Under the pieces are notes generated by a model. That model saw only the letters and a list, made by a program, of their open reading frames with translations. It was not told the origin of the DNA and made no database searches. This document shows positions 35,208-44,139 of a stretch of DNA of 54,350 nt, piece by piece (position 1 is the first letter of the stretch; every line of letters starts with the position of its first letter). Origin of the DNA: Pacificimonas aurantium. GTDB lineage: Bacteria > Pseudomonadota > Alphaproteobacteria > Sphingomonadales > Sphingomonadaceae. The stretch lies in the NCBI RefSeq assembly GCF_020092905.1, contig NZ_JAGSGB010000005.1:1-54350 (forward strand), read 5' to 3'. The translations under genes and the position numbers were made by a program.

Positions 35208-38098
35208 TCGGCGAGCACCTCGCGGCAGCGCCTGCAAAGCTGCGGACCGGTGTCGACGTCCGGGGTATGGCGCCAGCAACGAGCGCATTTCTCCAGTTCC
35301 GTCCGGTCCACCCTCACCCATGCCTCTGGGTACGTCTCGGACTGCTCCGCCCCCCCGATGGCCTCGGTCGTCGGCGAGACGCGGCTGACAATGGCAAGTT
35401 CGGCGAAGTCGACGCTTTCGACCCGGCCGAGATCGACCGTGTCGGAAAGGACCAGCGCCACGTCGGCTTCGTTCGACGAGCGGATGGTCTTTTCGCGGCG
35501 CAGCGGCTCGATGGCTTCCGTCACCGCGCCGCGGATCTTGCGCAGCGCATCCCACTTTTCAGCGAGCGCCTCGTCATGCCAGCCGGCGTCGATCTGGGGC
35601 CAGTCCTCGAAATGGACGCTGCCATCCTCGGACGGATAGCGCGCCTGCCAGACCTCTTCCGCGGTGAAGCAGAGAATGGGCGCAGCCCAGCGCACCAGCG
35701 CGCCGTAAAGGATATCGAGCACGGTACGGCAGGCCCGGCGCCGCGGATCGTCCTGCGCATCACAGTAGAGCGAGTCCTTGCGCACGTCGAAATAGAAGCT
35801 GGAAAGGTCTCGCACGGCGAAGGTTTCGAGCGCGCCGACATAGTCGGTCCAGTCATAGTCGCCCGCCGCGCGCCGCAGCTCAGCATCGAGCTCGGTGAGC
35901 CGGTGCAGCACCCAGCGTTCGAGTTCGGGCATGTCGGCGGGGGCAACCGCCTCTGCCGGGTCGTAATCGGCAAGCGCGCCAAGCAGGTAGCGGAAGGTGT
36001 TGCGAAGCTTGCGGTAGCGGTCGGAGACGCCGCGGATGATCTCGTCGCCGATGCGGTGGTCCTCGGTGAAATCGACCGAGGCGACCCAGAGACGCAGAAT
36101 GTCGGCGCCCTGTACGTCGACCACCTGCTTCGGATCGGTGGTGTTGCCGAGCGACTTCGACTGTTTTCGCCCGTCCTTGTCGAGCGTCATCCCGTGCGTC
36201 AGCAGCTGCTTGTAAGGCGCATGCCCGCGCGTCGCGCAGCTTTCCAGAAGCGACGACTGGAACCAGCCGCGATGCTGGTCCGACCCCTCCAGATAGAGGT
36301 CCGCGGGCGAGCGAAGCTCCGGCCACTTGCCCGATTCCAGCACGAAGGCGTGGGTGGAGCCGCTGTCGAACCACACGTCGAGAATGTCGGTGACGGGCTC
36401 ATAGTCGGCTGCATCATAGGCATCGCCGAGAAGCTGCTGGTGGTCGGCCGTGAACCAGGCGTCGGCGCCGGCCTCTTTCACCGCCTCGACGATGCGGGCG
36501 TTCACCTCGGCATCCTGCAGGAACTCTCCAGTCTCGCGGTGGACGTAGAGGGTCAGCGGCACACCCCAGGCGCGCTGGCGCGACAGCACCCAGTCGGGAC
36601 GCCCCTCGACCATCGATTTCAACCGCCGGTAACCGCGTTCGGGCACGAAGCGGGTCTTGTCGATTTCCTGAAGCGCGGTTTCGCGCAGCGTCTGCGCGCC
36701 GCCGACGGCGTCATCCATGCGCACGAACCATTGCGGCGTGCAGCGATAGATCAGTTTCGCCTTCGAGCGCCAGCTGTGCGGATAGCTATGCTGGTAGTCT
36801 GGCTTGCTTTCCTTGCTTGGCGATAGGAGCGCCCCGGCGTCGCGCAGTGCGTTACAAACGGGACCGTCAGGATCGTTAACCTTGTAGACGTGTTGACCAC
36901 CAACGACAGGCCAGTCGTCCCGGTAGCGCCCGGCGCCGTCGACGACGAATTCGGGGTGAATGTCGTAGTCGCGGCAGAGGCGGAAATCGTCCTCGCCATG
37001 ATCGGGCGCCATGTGGACGAGGCCCGTGCCGCTGTCGGTTGTGACGAAATCTCCGGGAAGGAGCGGACGCGGGCGATTGAAGAACCACTCTGCGGGCTTG
37101 CTGTCGTCGGCTAGGGGATGGCGAGCGACGGCACCCACCAGTCCGCTAGGCTCAACCAAGCCGAGTCCGTCGTGTTTCTCGGCCTTTGGAAGACGATCAA
37201 GAACTTCTTTTTCTAGATCAAGGGCGTAAATGAACCTGCGCCCGTCCCTTTCAGCCACCCAGTATTTAATGTCCTCGCCATAGGCGAGCGCCTGGTTGAC
37301 CGGGATCGTCCAGGGGGTCGTCGTCCAGATCACCGCATGCGCGCCGACAAGCTCGGGAGCGTTCGGAGCCTCGGTGATCTCGAAGGCGACGTCGATCTGG
37401 GTGGACGTGATGTCCTGATATTCGACCTCGGCCTCGGCGAGCGCGGTCTGCTCGACCGGCGACCACATGACGGGCTTCGCGCCCTTGTAGAGAAGGCCGG
37501 AGCCGGCAACCTTCAGGAACTCGTCGACGATGGTCGCCTCGGCGTCATAATCCATCGTCAGATAGGGACGATCCCAGGTGCCCATGATGCCGAGACGCTG
37601 GAACTGCGCCGACTGCACCTCGACCCACTTTTCGGCGAAGGCGCGGCATTCGCGACGGAATTCGACCGGGTCGACGTCGCGCTTGTCCTTCTTCTTCTTG
37701 CGGTACTGCTCCTCGATCTTCCATTCGATCGGCAGGCCGTGACAGTCCCATCCGGGCGTATAGGGCGCGTCGTAGCCCTTCAGCGTCGCCATGCGGACGG
37801 TAATGTCCTTCAGGATCTTGTTCAGCGCGTGGCCGATATGAATGTCGCCATTGGCATAGGGCGGCCCGTCGTGGAGGATCCATTTCTCGCGGTCCGCACG
37901 CGCCTTCCGCAGCCGGTCGTAAAGGCGCGTCTTCTCCCAGCGCGCCAGAAAGTCAGGCTCCTTCTTCGCAAGGCCGGCCTTCATCGGGAAGTCGGTCTTC
38001 GGCAGGAAGACGGTGTCGCGATAGTCGGGCGCGTCTGCGCCGGACTCGCCGGTCTTCGGATCGCCGGTCTTGGAGCTGTCGGTCTTGTCGGATGGCAT
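35204..38098 (-). CDS. ileS: Isoleucyl-tRNA synthetase
   Basis: 964 aa class I synthetase. The HIGH motif is NGDIHIGHALN. The editing domain lies in the middle (VIWTTTPWTIPVNQ). The KMSKS motif reads KQSKSLGN. The C-terminal zinc finger is CARCWRHTPDVDTGPQLCRRC. The first ~20 residues are Ser/Thr/Gly-rich and probably disordered. The KQSKS variant occurs in other alphaproteobacteria. The ileS-lspA-DUF3035 order is typical of this class. Confidence 0.98.
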   Translation of the reverse strand: MPSDKTDSSKTGDPKTGESGADAPDYRDTVFLPKTDFPMKAGLAKKEPDFLARWEKTRLYDRLRKARADREKWILHDGPPYANGDIHIGHALNKILKDITVRMATLKGYDAPYTPGWDCHGLPIEWKIEEQYRKKKKDKRDVDPVEFRRECRAFAEKWVEVQSAQFQRLGIMGTWDRPYLTMDYDAEATIVDEFLKVAGSGLLYKGAKPVMWSPVEQTALAEAEVEYQDITSTQIDVAFEITEAPNAPELVGAHAVIWTTTPWTIPVNQALAYGEDIKYWVAERDGRRFIYALDLEKEVLDRLPKAEKHDGLGLVEPSGLVGAVARHPLADDSKPAEWFFNRPRPLLPGDFVTTDSGTGLVHMAPDHGEDDFRLCRDYDIHPEFVVDGAGRYRDDWPVVGGQHVYKVNDPDGPVCNALRDAGALLSPSKESKPDYQHSYPHSWRSKAKLIYRCTPQWFVRMDDAVGGAQTLRETALQEIDKTRFVPERGYRRLKSMVEGRPDWVLSRQRAWGVPLTLYVHRETGEFLQDAEVNARIVEAVKEAGADAWFTADHQQLLGDAYDAADYEPVTDILDVWFDSGSTHAFVLESGKWPELRSPADLYLEGSDQHRGWFQSSLLESCATRGHAPYKQLLTHGMTLDKDGRKQSKSLGNTTDPKQVVDVQGADILRLWVASVDFTEDHRIGDEIIRGVSDRYRKLRNTFRYLLGALADYDPAEAVAPADMPELERWVLHRLTELDAELRRAAGDYDWTDYVGALETFAVRDLSSFYFDVRKDSLYCDAQDDPRRRACRTVLDILYGALVRWAAPILCFTAEEVWQARYPSEDGSVHFEDWPQIDAGWHDEALAEKWDALRKIRGAVTEAIEPLRREKTIRSSNEADVALVLSDTVDLGRVESVDFAELAIVSRVSPTTEAIGGAEQSETYPEAWVRVDRTELEKCARCWRHTPDVDTGPQLCRRCREVLAE

Positions 38099-38201
38099 AG
38101 CGGAGGGCGGTTAGCAGGGGGGCGGGAGAGAGGGAAGTGGGTGCAGCGCGGCAAAGCACAAGAGCGCTCGGCGGCTGAGCGAGGCGCAGCGCGGTGCGGA
38201 C

Positions 38202-38765
38202 CTAGAAGCCGCCGCCCTCCTGCAGATAGGCCAGCTCCTCGGGCGTCGAGGTGCGGCCAAGCGCTTCGTTCCGGCCGGGGAAGCGGCCGAACCGGTCGAT
38301 CACGTCGCGGTGCGCCTTCGCAAATTCGAGGTTTTCCTCCGCGCCTACATCCTCGAACAGCTCGACCGAGCGCTGCTGCGCATAGGCATCCTCGCAGTGC
38401 ATGAAGGGCATGTAGAGGAAGACGCGGCGGTCCTGCGCGAAGTCCCGGTCCCACCCGCGCTCAATGGCGAGATTCGTCAGATTGAGCGCGTCCGTGTCGG
38501 TCGCAAAGGCACGCGGCGAACCGCGGAAGAGATTGCGGCTGAACTGGTCGAGGACGATGATCGCCGCGAGCAGGCCGTCCGCCGTTGCCAACCAGTCGTC
38601 GGGAACATGCGCGGCAAGCGCCTCCCTGAGCGTTCCGAAGCGGCGGCGGATTTCCTCGTCGAAGGCCGCGTCCTTCGCGAACCACTGCTCCGGCCCCGAC
38701 TCCTCGAACCAGAAAGCAAGGACGTCTTGTGGACCGGGCAGCGCCGTCAGGCCGGATTCTGGCAC
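38202..38765 (-). CDS. DUF924-family protein
   Basis: 187 aa, all-helical. DVLAFWFEESGPEQWFAKDAAFDEEIRRRF, then IIVLDQFSRNLFRG, FLYMPFMHCED and FGRFPGRNEALGRTSTPEE are diagnostic of this TPR-like family. No enzymatic activity is known to me. Its 5' end overlaps the 3' end of the methyltransferase gene by 19 bases, so they are likely one transcript. Confidence 0.92.
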   Translation of the reverse strand: MPESGLTALPGPQDVLAFWFEESGPEQWFAKDAAFDEEIRRRFGTLREALAAHVPDDWLATADGLLAAIIVLDQFSRNLFRGSPRAFATDTDALNLTNLAIERGWDRDFAQDRRVFLYMPFMHCEDAYAQQRSVELFEDVGAEENLEFAKAHRDVIDRFGRFPGRNEALGRTSTPEELAYLQEGGGF

Positions 38766-39457
38766 GGCTGGATGTCCTCCGGCTGCGGGCGCGGACGCTC
38801 GGCGCGGAAAATGGCGACATAGACGCTGCCATCTTCCAGCGGCGACTGGGCGATCTGCTGGAAACCGAGAGCGCCGAGTTCACAGGCGAGAAGCTCGGGC
38901 GGCGTGCCGTGCTGGCTGGTGATGCGATCGGCGTCGACGATGGCCACCGTGGCGTCGGGCTTCAGGCTGTCGCGCAGGTGCCAGAGCAGCTCGTAGGGAT
39001 TCTCGATCTCGTGATACATGTGCACCATCAGCACGTGGTCGAGGCTGTCCTGCGGCAGGCCGGGATCGCCGGGCGTGCCGAGCACCGCGCGGACATTGCC
39101 ATAGCCGTTGGCATTCGCGCGCACCTCGAGATCGTTGACCACATCCTCGAAAATGTCCTGCGCATAGACGCGGCCCGTGGGGCCGACGGCGGCGGCGAGA
39201 CGCTGCATGTAAAAGCCCTTGCCCGCCCCGATGTCGGCGACGGTCTCGCCCTCCTCGACGCCCAGCACCGAGATGACGGTCTGCGCCTCGCCCGTCTGTT
39301 CGCGGCTGGCCTCGTCGGAATATTGGCTGGCGACGATGGCCGAGACCGGCCGCTCGACCGGCGGAAAGGGAGAGAGTTCGTCGTCGGTTCCCGCACCGCT
39401 GCCATCGCAGGCAGCAAGGAAACCAAGAAGCAGCATTCCGGCGCGCTTGATAGACAT
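38747..39457 (-). CDS. Class I SAM-dependent methyltransferase with lipoprotein-like signal
   Basis: 236 aa. The N-terminus MSIKRAGMLLLGFLAACDGSG carries a lipobox (LAAC, Cys17) ahead of a methyltransferase fold with motif I VADIGAGKGFYM, GRVYAQDI and an acidic post-I region. HVLMVHMYHEIENPYELL and AIVDADR follow. SAM is not known in the periplasm, so either the protein has shed activity or binds another ligand outside. It is also possible that the signal is not used. The gene is divergent from dapF with a 29-base gap. Confidence 0.8.
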   Translation of the reverse strand: MSIKRAGMLLLGFLAACDGSGAGTDDELSPFPPVERPVSAIVASQYSDEASREQTGEAQTVISVLGVEEGETVADIGAGKGFYMQRLAAAVGPTGRVYAQDIFEDVVNDLEVRANANGYGNVRAVLGTPGDPGLPQDSLDHVLMVHMYHEIENPYELLWHLRDSLKPDATVAIVDADRITSQHGTPPELLACELGALGFQQIAQSPLEDGSVYVAIFRAERPRPQPEDIQPCQNPA

Positions 39458-39486
39458 GCCTGTTCCTTATTCCTACATCGCGCCAA

Positions 39487-40290
39487 ATGGCACGGCCCTT
39501 CATCAAAATGCACGGTCTTGGCAACGATTTCGTCGTGTTCGACGCACGAGACGACGAGTTTTCGCTGTCCGCCGACCAGGTGCGCGCCGTCGCCGACCGC
39601 CGGACGGGGGTCGGCTGCGACCAGCTGTTCGTCATGGAACCCTCGGACAAGGCCGATGTGTTCATGCGCATCTACAACGCCGACGGCAGCGAAGTGGCCG
39701 CCTGCGGCAACGGTGCGCGCTGCATCGCCAGGCTGGTGGGTGACGGCCGCGAGACTGTCCGCATCGAGACGCTCGCGGGCCTCATCGAGGGCCGTGCGGA
39801 CGGCGCCGGCGCGGCGCTCGACATGGGCGCGCCGAAGCTCGGTTGGCAGGAGATCCCGCTGGCCTACGCCATGGATACGCTGGAGATGCCCGTCGGCTGG
39901 GGCATGCTGGAGCGGCCGGTCGGCGTGAATATGGGCAATCCGCATGCGGTGTTCTTCGTCGAACGGCTGGACGATGTTCCCATCACGGAGCTCGGTCCCG
40001 AGATCGAGACCGACCCGCTGTTTCCCGAAAAGGTGAATGTCGGCGTCGCCGAAGTGCTGGCCCCGGACGCGGTCCGGCTGAAAGTCTGGGAGCGCGGCGC
40101 AGGCCTGACCCAGGCCTGCGGCACGGGCGCCTGCGCCGCCGCGGTCGCCGCGATGCGCCGCAAGCTGACCGAACGAAAGGTCACGGTACACCTGCCGGGC
40201 GGGGCGCTGGAGATCGAGTGGCGCGAGGACGGGCATGTCCTGATGACCGGCCCGGCCGAGATCAGCTTCACCGGCCAGATCGACCTGTGA
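39487..40290 (+). CDS. dapF: Diaminopimelate epimerase
   Basis: 267 aa. Both catalytic cysteines are in place: AACGNGARCIA and TQACGTGACAA. IKMHGLGNDFVVFDARD and NADGSEV are family signatures. It converts LL- to meso-diaminopimelate for lysine and peptidoglycan synthesis. It heads the operon dapF-mtaB-ftsY-ispZ; its TGA overlaps the GTG of mtaB. Confidence 0.97.
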   Translation: MARPFIKMHGLGNDFVVFDARDDEFSLSADQVRAVADRRTGVGCDQLFVMEPSDKADVFMRIYNADGSEVAACGNGARCIARLVGDGRETVRIETLAGLIEGRADGAGAALDMGAPKLGWQEIPLAYAMDTLEMPVGWGMLERPVGVNMGNPHAVFFVERLDDVPITELGPEIETDPLFPEKVNVGVAEVLAPDAVRLKVWERGAGLTQACGTGACAAAVAAMRRKLTERKVTVHLPGGALEIEWREDGHVLMTGPAEISFTGQIDL

Positions 40291-41522
40291 GCGCCGACAT
40301 CGTCAATATGGGCTGCCGCCTGAATATCCATGAGGGCGAAATCATGCGCGCGCACCTCAACGCGGCGCGCTCCAACCGCGAGCAGGTGGTGGTGAACAGC
40401 TGCGCGGTTACCAACGAAGCGGTGCGGCAGACCCGCCAGACGGTGAGACGCCTGCGCCGCGAGCGGCCGGACGCGGAAATCACCGTCACCGGCTGCGCCG
40501 CTCAGATCGACCCCGATATGTTTCGCGCCATGGCGGAAGTCGACCGCGTGCTCGGCAATGCCGAGAAGCTGAAGCCGGAAAGCTGGACGGAAACCGGTAC
40601 CAGGGTCGGCGACATCATGCGGGTACGCGAAACCGCGCCGCATATCGCCCCTGCCATGGAGGCGCGGGTACGCGGCTTCGTCGAAGTGCAGAATGGCTGC
40701 GACCATCGTTGCACCTTCTGCATCATCCCCTATGGCCGCGGGAATGCACGCAGCGTCCCGGCGGGACTGGTGATCGACCGGGTACGCGCGCTCGTCGAGG
40801 CTGGGCACCCCGAAGTCGTTCTGACCGGCGTCGACCTGACGAGCTACGGCCCCGACCTGCCCGGCGCGCCGACGCTCGGCAGCCTGGTGGGCCGCATCCT
40901 GAAACATGTGCCGGAGCTGCCCCGGCTGCGGCTCTCCTCCATCGACAGCATCGAAGCGGACGAGGAGCTGATCGAGCTGATCAGCGGCGAGCCGAGAGTC
41001 ATGCCGCACCTGCATCTGAGCCTGCAGGCGGGCGACGACATGATCCTGAAGCGCATGAAACGCCGCCACAGCCGCGCCGATGCCATCCGCTTCGTCGAAC
41101 GTGTGAAAGCGGCCCGGCCCGAAATCGCCATCGGCGCGGACCTGATAGCAGGCTTCCCGACCGAGACGGAAGACATGCACGAGAACTCGCTGCGGCTGCT
41201 CGACGAGTGTGACGTGGTCTTCGGGCACATCTTTCCCTTTTCGCCGCGCGAGGGCACGCCGGCGGCGCGCATGCCGCAGCTGCCGGGAGAAATCAGGAAA
41301 ACGCGGGCAAAGGCGCTGCGAGATCGCGCGGCCACGCGGCGGAACGCCTGGTATGATGCGCTGAAGGGCACGCGCCACTCCCTTCTCGCCGAGCGCGGCG
41401 GCAAGGGCCATCTGGACAGCTTCGCGCCTGTGAGGCTGTGGGACGGCGCGGTTCCCGGAGAGATGATCACGGCGCACGTGACTGGTCACGAGGCGGGCAC
41501 GCTGATAGCGGAGCCGGCATGA
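40287..41522 (+). CDS. mtaB: tRNA N6-threonylcarbamoyladenosine 37 methylthiotransferase (MtaB type)
   Basis: 411 aa from the GTG at 40287 (SADIVNMGCRLNIHEGEIM). The N-terminal MTTase domain has three Cys for one cluster (MGCRLN, NSCAVTN, TGCAAQ). The radical-SAM motif NGCDHRCTFCIIPYGRG holds the second cluster. ADLIAGFPTE follows, with a C-terminal TRAM-like region. It adds methylthio groups to t6A37 of tRNA. The GTGA overlap with dapF decides the start; longer frames upstream are antisense or out-of-frame with dapF. Confidence 0.92.
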   Translation: MSADIVNMGCRLNIHEGEIMRAHLNAARSNREQVVVNSCAVTNEAVRQTRQTVRRLRRERPDAEITVTGCAAQIDPDMFRAMAEVDRVLGNAEKLKPESWTETGTRVGDIMRVRETAPHIAPAMEARVRGFVEVQNGCDHRCTFCIIPYGRGNARSVPAGLVIDRVRALVEAGHPEVVLTGVDLTSYGPDLPGAPTLGSLVGRILKHVPELPRLRLSSIDSIEADEELIELISGEPRVMPHLHLSLQAGDDMILKRMKRRHSRADAIRFVERVKAARPEIAIGADLIAGFPTETEDMHENSLRLLDECDVVFGHIFPFSPREGTPAARMPQLPGEIRKTRAKALRDRAATRRNAWYDALKGTRHSLLAERGGKGHLDSFAPVRLWDGAVPGEMITAHVTGHEAGTLIAEPA

Positions 41523-41540
41523 CCGCGGCCCGGGACAAGT

Positions 41541-42506
41541 ATGACTGACACCGACGATTTCACGCCCAAGGTCGGCTGGCTGAAACGCCTGCGCGCCGGT
41601 CTGGGGGCCACGTCCGACAAGCTGTCGGGCAACCTGGCCATGATCGAGCGCCGGCCGCTCGACGACGACATGCTGGAAGAGATCGAGGATGCGCTGATCG
41701 CGTCCGACCTGGGGCCAGCGGTGGCGGGCCGCATCACCGCGAAGCTGGCGGCGGACCGCTTCGGGGACCGGGTATCCGAGGGGGAACTGCGCGAGCTGGT
41801 GGCGGCGGAAGTCGAACGCGTGCTGATGCGCGCCGAAGAACCGCTGGAAGTCACGGCCTTTCCACGCCCGCATACCATTCTGGTCGTCGGCGTGAACGGC
41901 TCGGGCAAGACGACAACCATCGCCAAGCTGGCGCATCTGTTCCAGGAGCAGGACTATAACGTCATGCTGGCGGCGGGCGACACATTCCGCGCTGCTGCGG
42001 TCGAACAGCTTCAGGTCTGGGGCGACCGGCTGAACGTGCCCGTGATCTCGACGAATGTCGGCGGCGACGCTGCCAGCCTGGCCTTCGACGCCCTGACGAA
42101 AGCGTGGGAATTGGGCACCGATGTCCTGATTATCGACACCGCCGGACGCCTGCAGAACAAGCAGGGGCTGATGGACGAGCTGGCGAAGATCAAGCGGGTG
42201 CTGAAACGCCGGATGGAAGCCGCACCGCACGATACGGTGCTCGTTCTCGATGCCACGACCGGGCAGAACGCGCTGAGCCAGATCGACACATTCAAGGAAG
42301 TGGCGGGCGTCACGGGCCTTGTCATGACCAAGCTGGATGGAACCGCGCGCGGCGGCGTCCTCGTGGCGGCCTCAGACCGGTCGGGGCTCAAACTTCATGC
42401 GATCGGTGTCGGCGAGAAGCTGGGAGACCTGCGCCCCTTCGACCCGCGCAGCTTCGCCCGGGCACTGGCGGGCCTGCCCACCGACGAAGAAAGCAAGGCG
42501 GAATGA
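41541..42506 (+). CDS. ftsY: Signal recognition particle receptor FtsY
   Basis: 321 aa with only a short N-terminal acidic segment, as usual in alphaproteobacteria. The NG domain shows GVNGSGKTTTIAKLAH, GDTFRAAAVEQL, IDTAGRLQNK and TKLDGTARGG. It targets ribosome-SRP complexes to the inner-membrane translocon. It overlaps ispZ by four bases. Confidence 0.97.
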   Translation: MTDTDDFTPKVGWLKRLRAGLGATSDKLSGNLAMIERRPLDDDMLEEIEDALIASDLGPAVAGRITAKLAADRFGDRVSEGELRELVAAEVERVLMRAEEPLEVTAFPRPHTILVVGVNGSGKTTTIAKLAHLFQEQDYNVMLAAGDTFRAAAVEQLQVWGDRLNVPVISTNVGGDAASLAFDALTKAWELGTDVLIIDTAGRLQNKQGLMDELAKIKRVLKRRMEAAPHDTVLVLDATTGQNALSQIDTFKEVAGVTGLVMTKLDGTARGGVLVAASDRSGLKLHAIGVGEKLGDLRPFDPRSFARALAGLPTDEESKAE

Positions 42507-43153
42507 CAGACAAGAAGAAGGAACTGGAAGCGATGACCTCGGCCGCCCTCGGAGAGGGGGACGGCGCGCAGGGCAAGACGCATCCGCTTCGCACCGTGCT
42601 GCTCGACCTTGGCCCGCTTGTCGTCTTCTTTGCTGTCAACGCGCTCGCACCGGGCGACGATGTGGATCAGGCGGTGTGGGCCACCGGCGCTTTCATGGTC
42701 GCGATGACCGCCGCGATGATCTACACCTACTGGAAGGACCGGAAGGTGACCCCGATGCAGCTGATCACCCTGGTCCTGGTCGGGGTGTTCGGCGGCTTGA
42801 CCATCTATCTTCACGACGAGGCCTTCATCCAGATGAAGCCGACGATCAGCTATCTGCTGTTCGCGGGCATCCTGTTCGGCGGCCTGTTCACGGGGCGCCC
42901 GCTCCTCAAACTGGTGCTGGCCGCGGGAATGCCGCCGCTGAGCGACAGGGGCTGGCGCAAGATGACGCTGAACTGGGCGCTGTTCTTTACTGCCATGGCG
43001 GTCGCGAACGAGCTGGCCCGCGCGTATCTGACGTTCGACCAGTGGGTGAACTTCAAGGTCTGGGGCCTCACCATCCTCGGTTTCGTGTTCGCACTGACGC
43101 AGGTGCCGCTGCTGAACCGCTATGCGCGCCAGAAGAAGACTGAAGAGCGGTGA
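42503..43153 (+). CDS. ispZ: Inner-membrane septation protein A homologue (YciB/IspZ)
   Basis: 216 aa with about five membrane spans. VLLDLGPLVVFFAVNA, then FMVAMTAAMIYTYW, FIQMKPTISYLLFAGILFGG and KMTLNWALFFTAMAVANE are family landmarks. It is an inner-membrane protein linked to envelope maintenance and division. The N-terminus has an extra charged stretch of about 30 residues before span 1. The ATG lies in the ATGA overlap with ftsY. Confidence 0.94.
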   Translation: MTDKKKELEAMTSAALGEGDGAQGKTHPLRTVLLDLGPLVVFFAVNALAPGDDVDQAVWATGAFMVAMTAAMIYTYWKDRKVTPMQLITLVLVGVFGGLTIYLHDEAFIQMKPTISYLLFAGILFGGLFTGRPLLKLVLAAGMPPLSDRGWRKMTLNWALFFTAMAVANELARAYLTFDQWVNFKVWGLTILGFVFALTQVPLLNRYARQKKTEER

Positions 43154-44121
43154 CGCACCTGGGGTCCCCGCGGCGCGCGATGATCGTCGGCAGCCCGCGT
43201 TCGGGAACCACATGGATCGGGTCGATCCTCGATTCCCATCCGGACACGCTTTACCTGCACGAGCCGGACGTTATCGAGAAGGAGCCCCGACTGCCCTTCA
43301 TCCCCTCGCCCTCCTCGCCCGATCCCGCCGATGAGGTAAGCCGGGCCTATGTGCAGCGCCTGGCTGCGAACCGCGCGCTGAGAACGGTGTTCGCGCGCGA
43401 GCGCTTCGCCAAGAGCTATCGCGGCAGGTTTGCGGACCGCGTGCGACAGGCCGTGATCCTCGCCGCCAGAAGCGCAGACGCCGCCCTGCCCCCGGCTCGG
43501 CTGGACCGGCGCGTCTCGATACCCGATCTCGCCGCCCGGCCCCCTGCCCTCACCATCGTGAAGTCCGTCGATAGCGTGACCCGCCTGCCCGCCTTTGCCC
43601 GCGCGAACCCCGACATGCCCTTCATCCACATCATCCGGCATCCCTGCGGCGTCGCCCGATCGAAACTGCGCGGGGTCGAACAAGGTAAGATGGCGACCGT
43701 CCCGCTATATGATGATCTATTCTCGCTGCCCCCCGCCAAGGACACCGCGAAAGCGGAAACGGAAGGCTGGCCGCTTTTGAAGCGCGCGGCGTTCGACTGG
43801 ATGGTGAAAAACGAGTGGGTGCTGGCCGAGACCGATAGCCTGCCGAACGTCTCCCGCCTGATCTACGACCGGGTGGCGAACGATCCGCACAGCGAGGCCG
43901 AAGCGCTGTTCGCGCAGCTGAGCCTGCCGCCCTCAGCCCAAACGCGGGACTATCTCGACCGGTTGGTCGGGACGGAAAAGGGACAGGGCGACTATTTCGC
44001 CATCGCCCGCAACCCGGCAAAGGCGGCCAATGAATGGCAGAGCGGACTGAGCGAAGACGACAAGGCCCTCATCGCCGAAACGGTCGGAGGCTCGAACGCC
44101 GGCGCGCTGTTCGGCTATTAG
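43150..44121 (+). CDS. Sulfotransferase-family protein
   Basis: 323 aa. The N-terminal P-loop-like PAPS site is VGSPRSGTTWIGSIL (residues 13-27), with IIRHPCGVARSK as the likely 3'-phosphate-binding region. Such enzymes move sulfate from PAPS to sugars, lipids or proteins. The acceptor is unknown. It starts with GTG in a GTGA overlap with ispZ, so it ends the dapF operon although no sulfation genes are near. Confidence 0.85.
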   Translation: MTHLGSPRRAMIVGSPRSGTTWIGSILDSHPDTLYLHEPDVIEKEPRLPFIPSPSSPDPADEVSRAYVQRLAANRALRTVFARERFAKSYRGRFADRVRQAVILAARSADAALPPARLDRRVSIPDLAARPPALTIVKSVDSVTRLPAFARANPDMPFIHIIRHPCGVARSKLRGVEQGKMATVPLYDDLFSLPPAKDTAKAETEGWPLLKRAAFDWMVKNEWVLAETDSLPNVSRLIYDRVANDPHSEAEALFAQLSLPPSAQTRDYLDRLVGTEKGQGDYFAIARNPAKAANEWQSGLSEDDKALIAETVGGSNAGALFGY

Positions 44122-44139
44122 CCGAACGGCCCGACCCGG

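Noticed and set aside
39864-42230. 788-codon minus-strand frame opposite dapF, mtaB and ftsY
   Set aside because: All three opposite genes are well supported; the antisense product has no recognisable domain.
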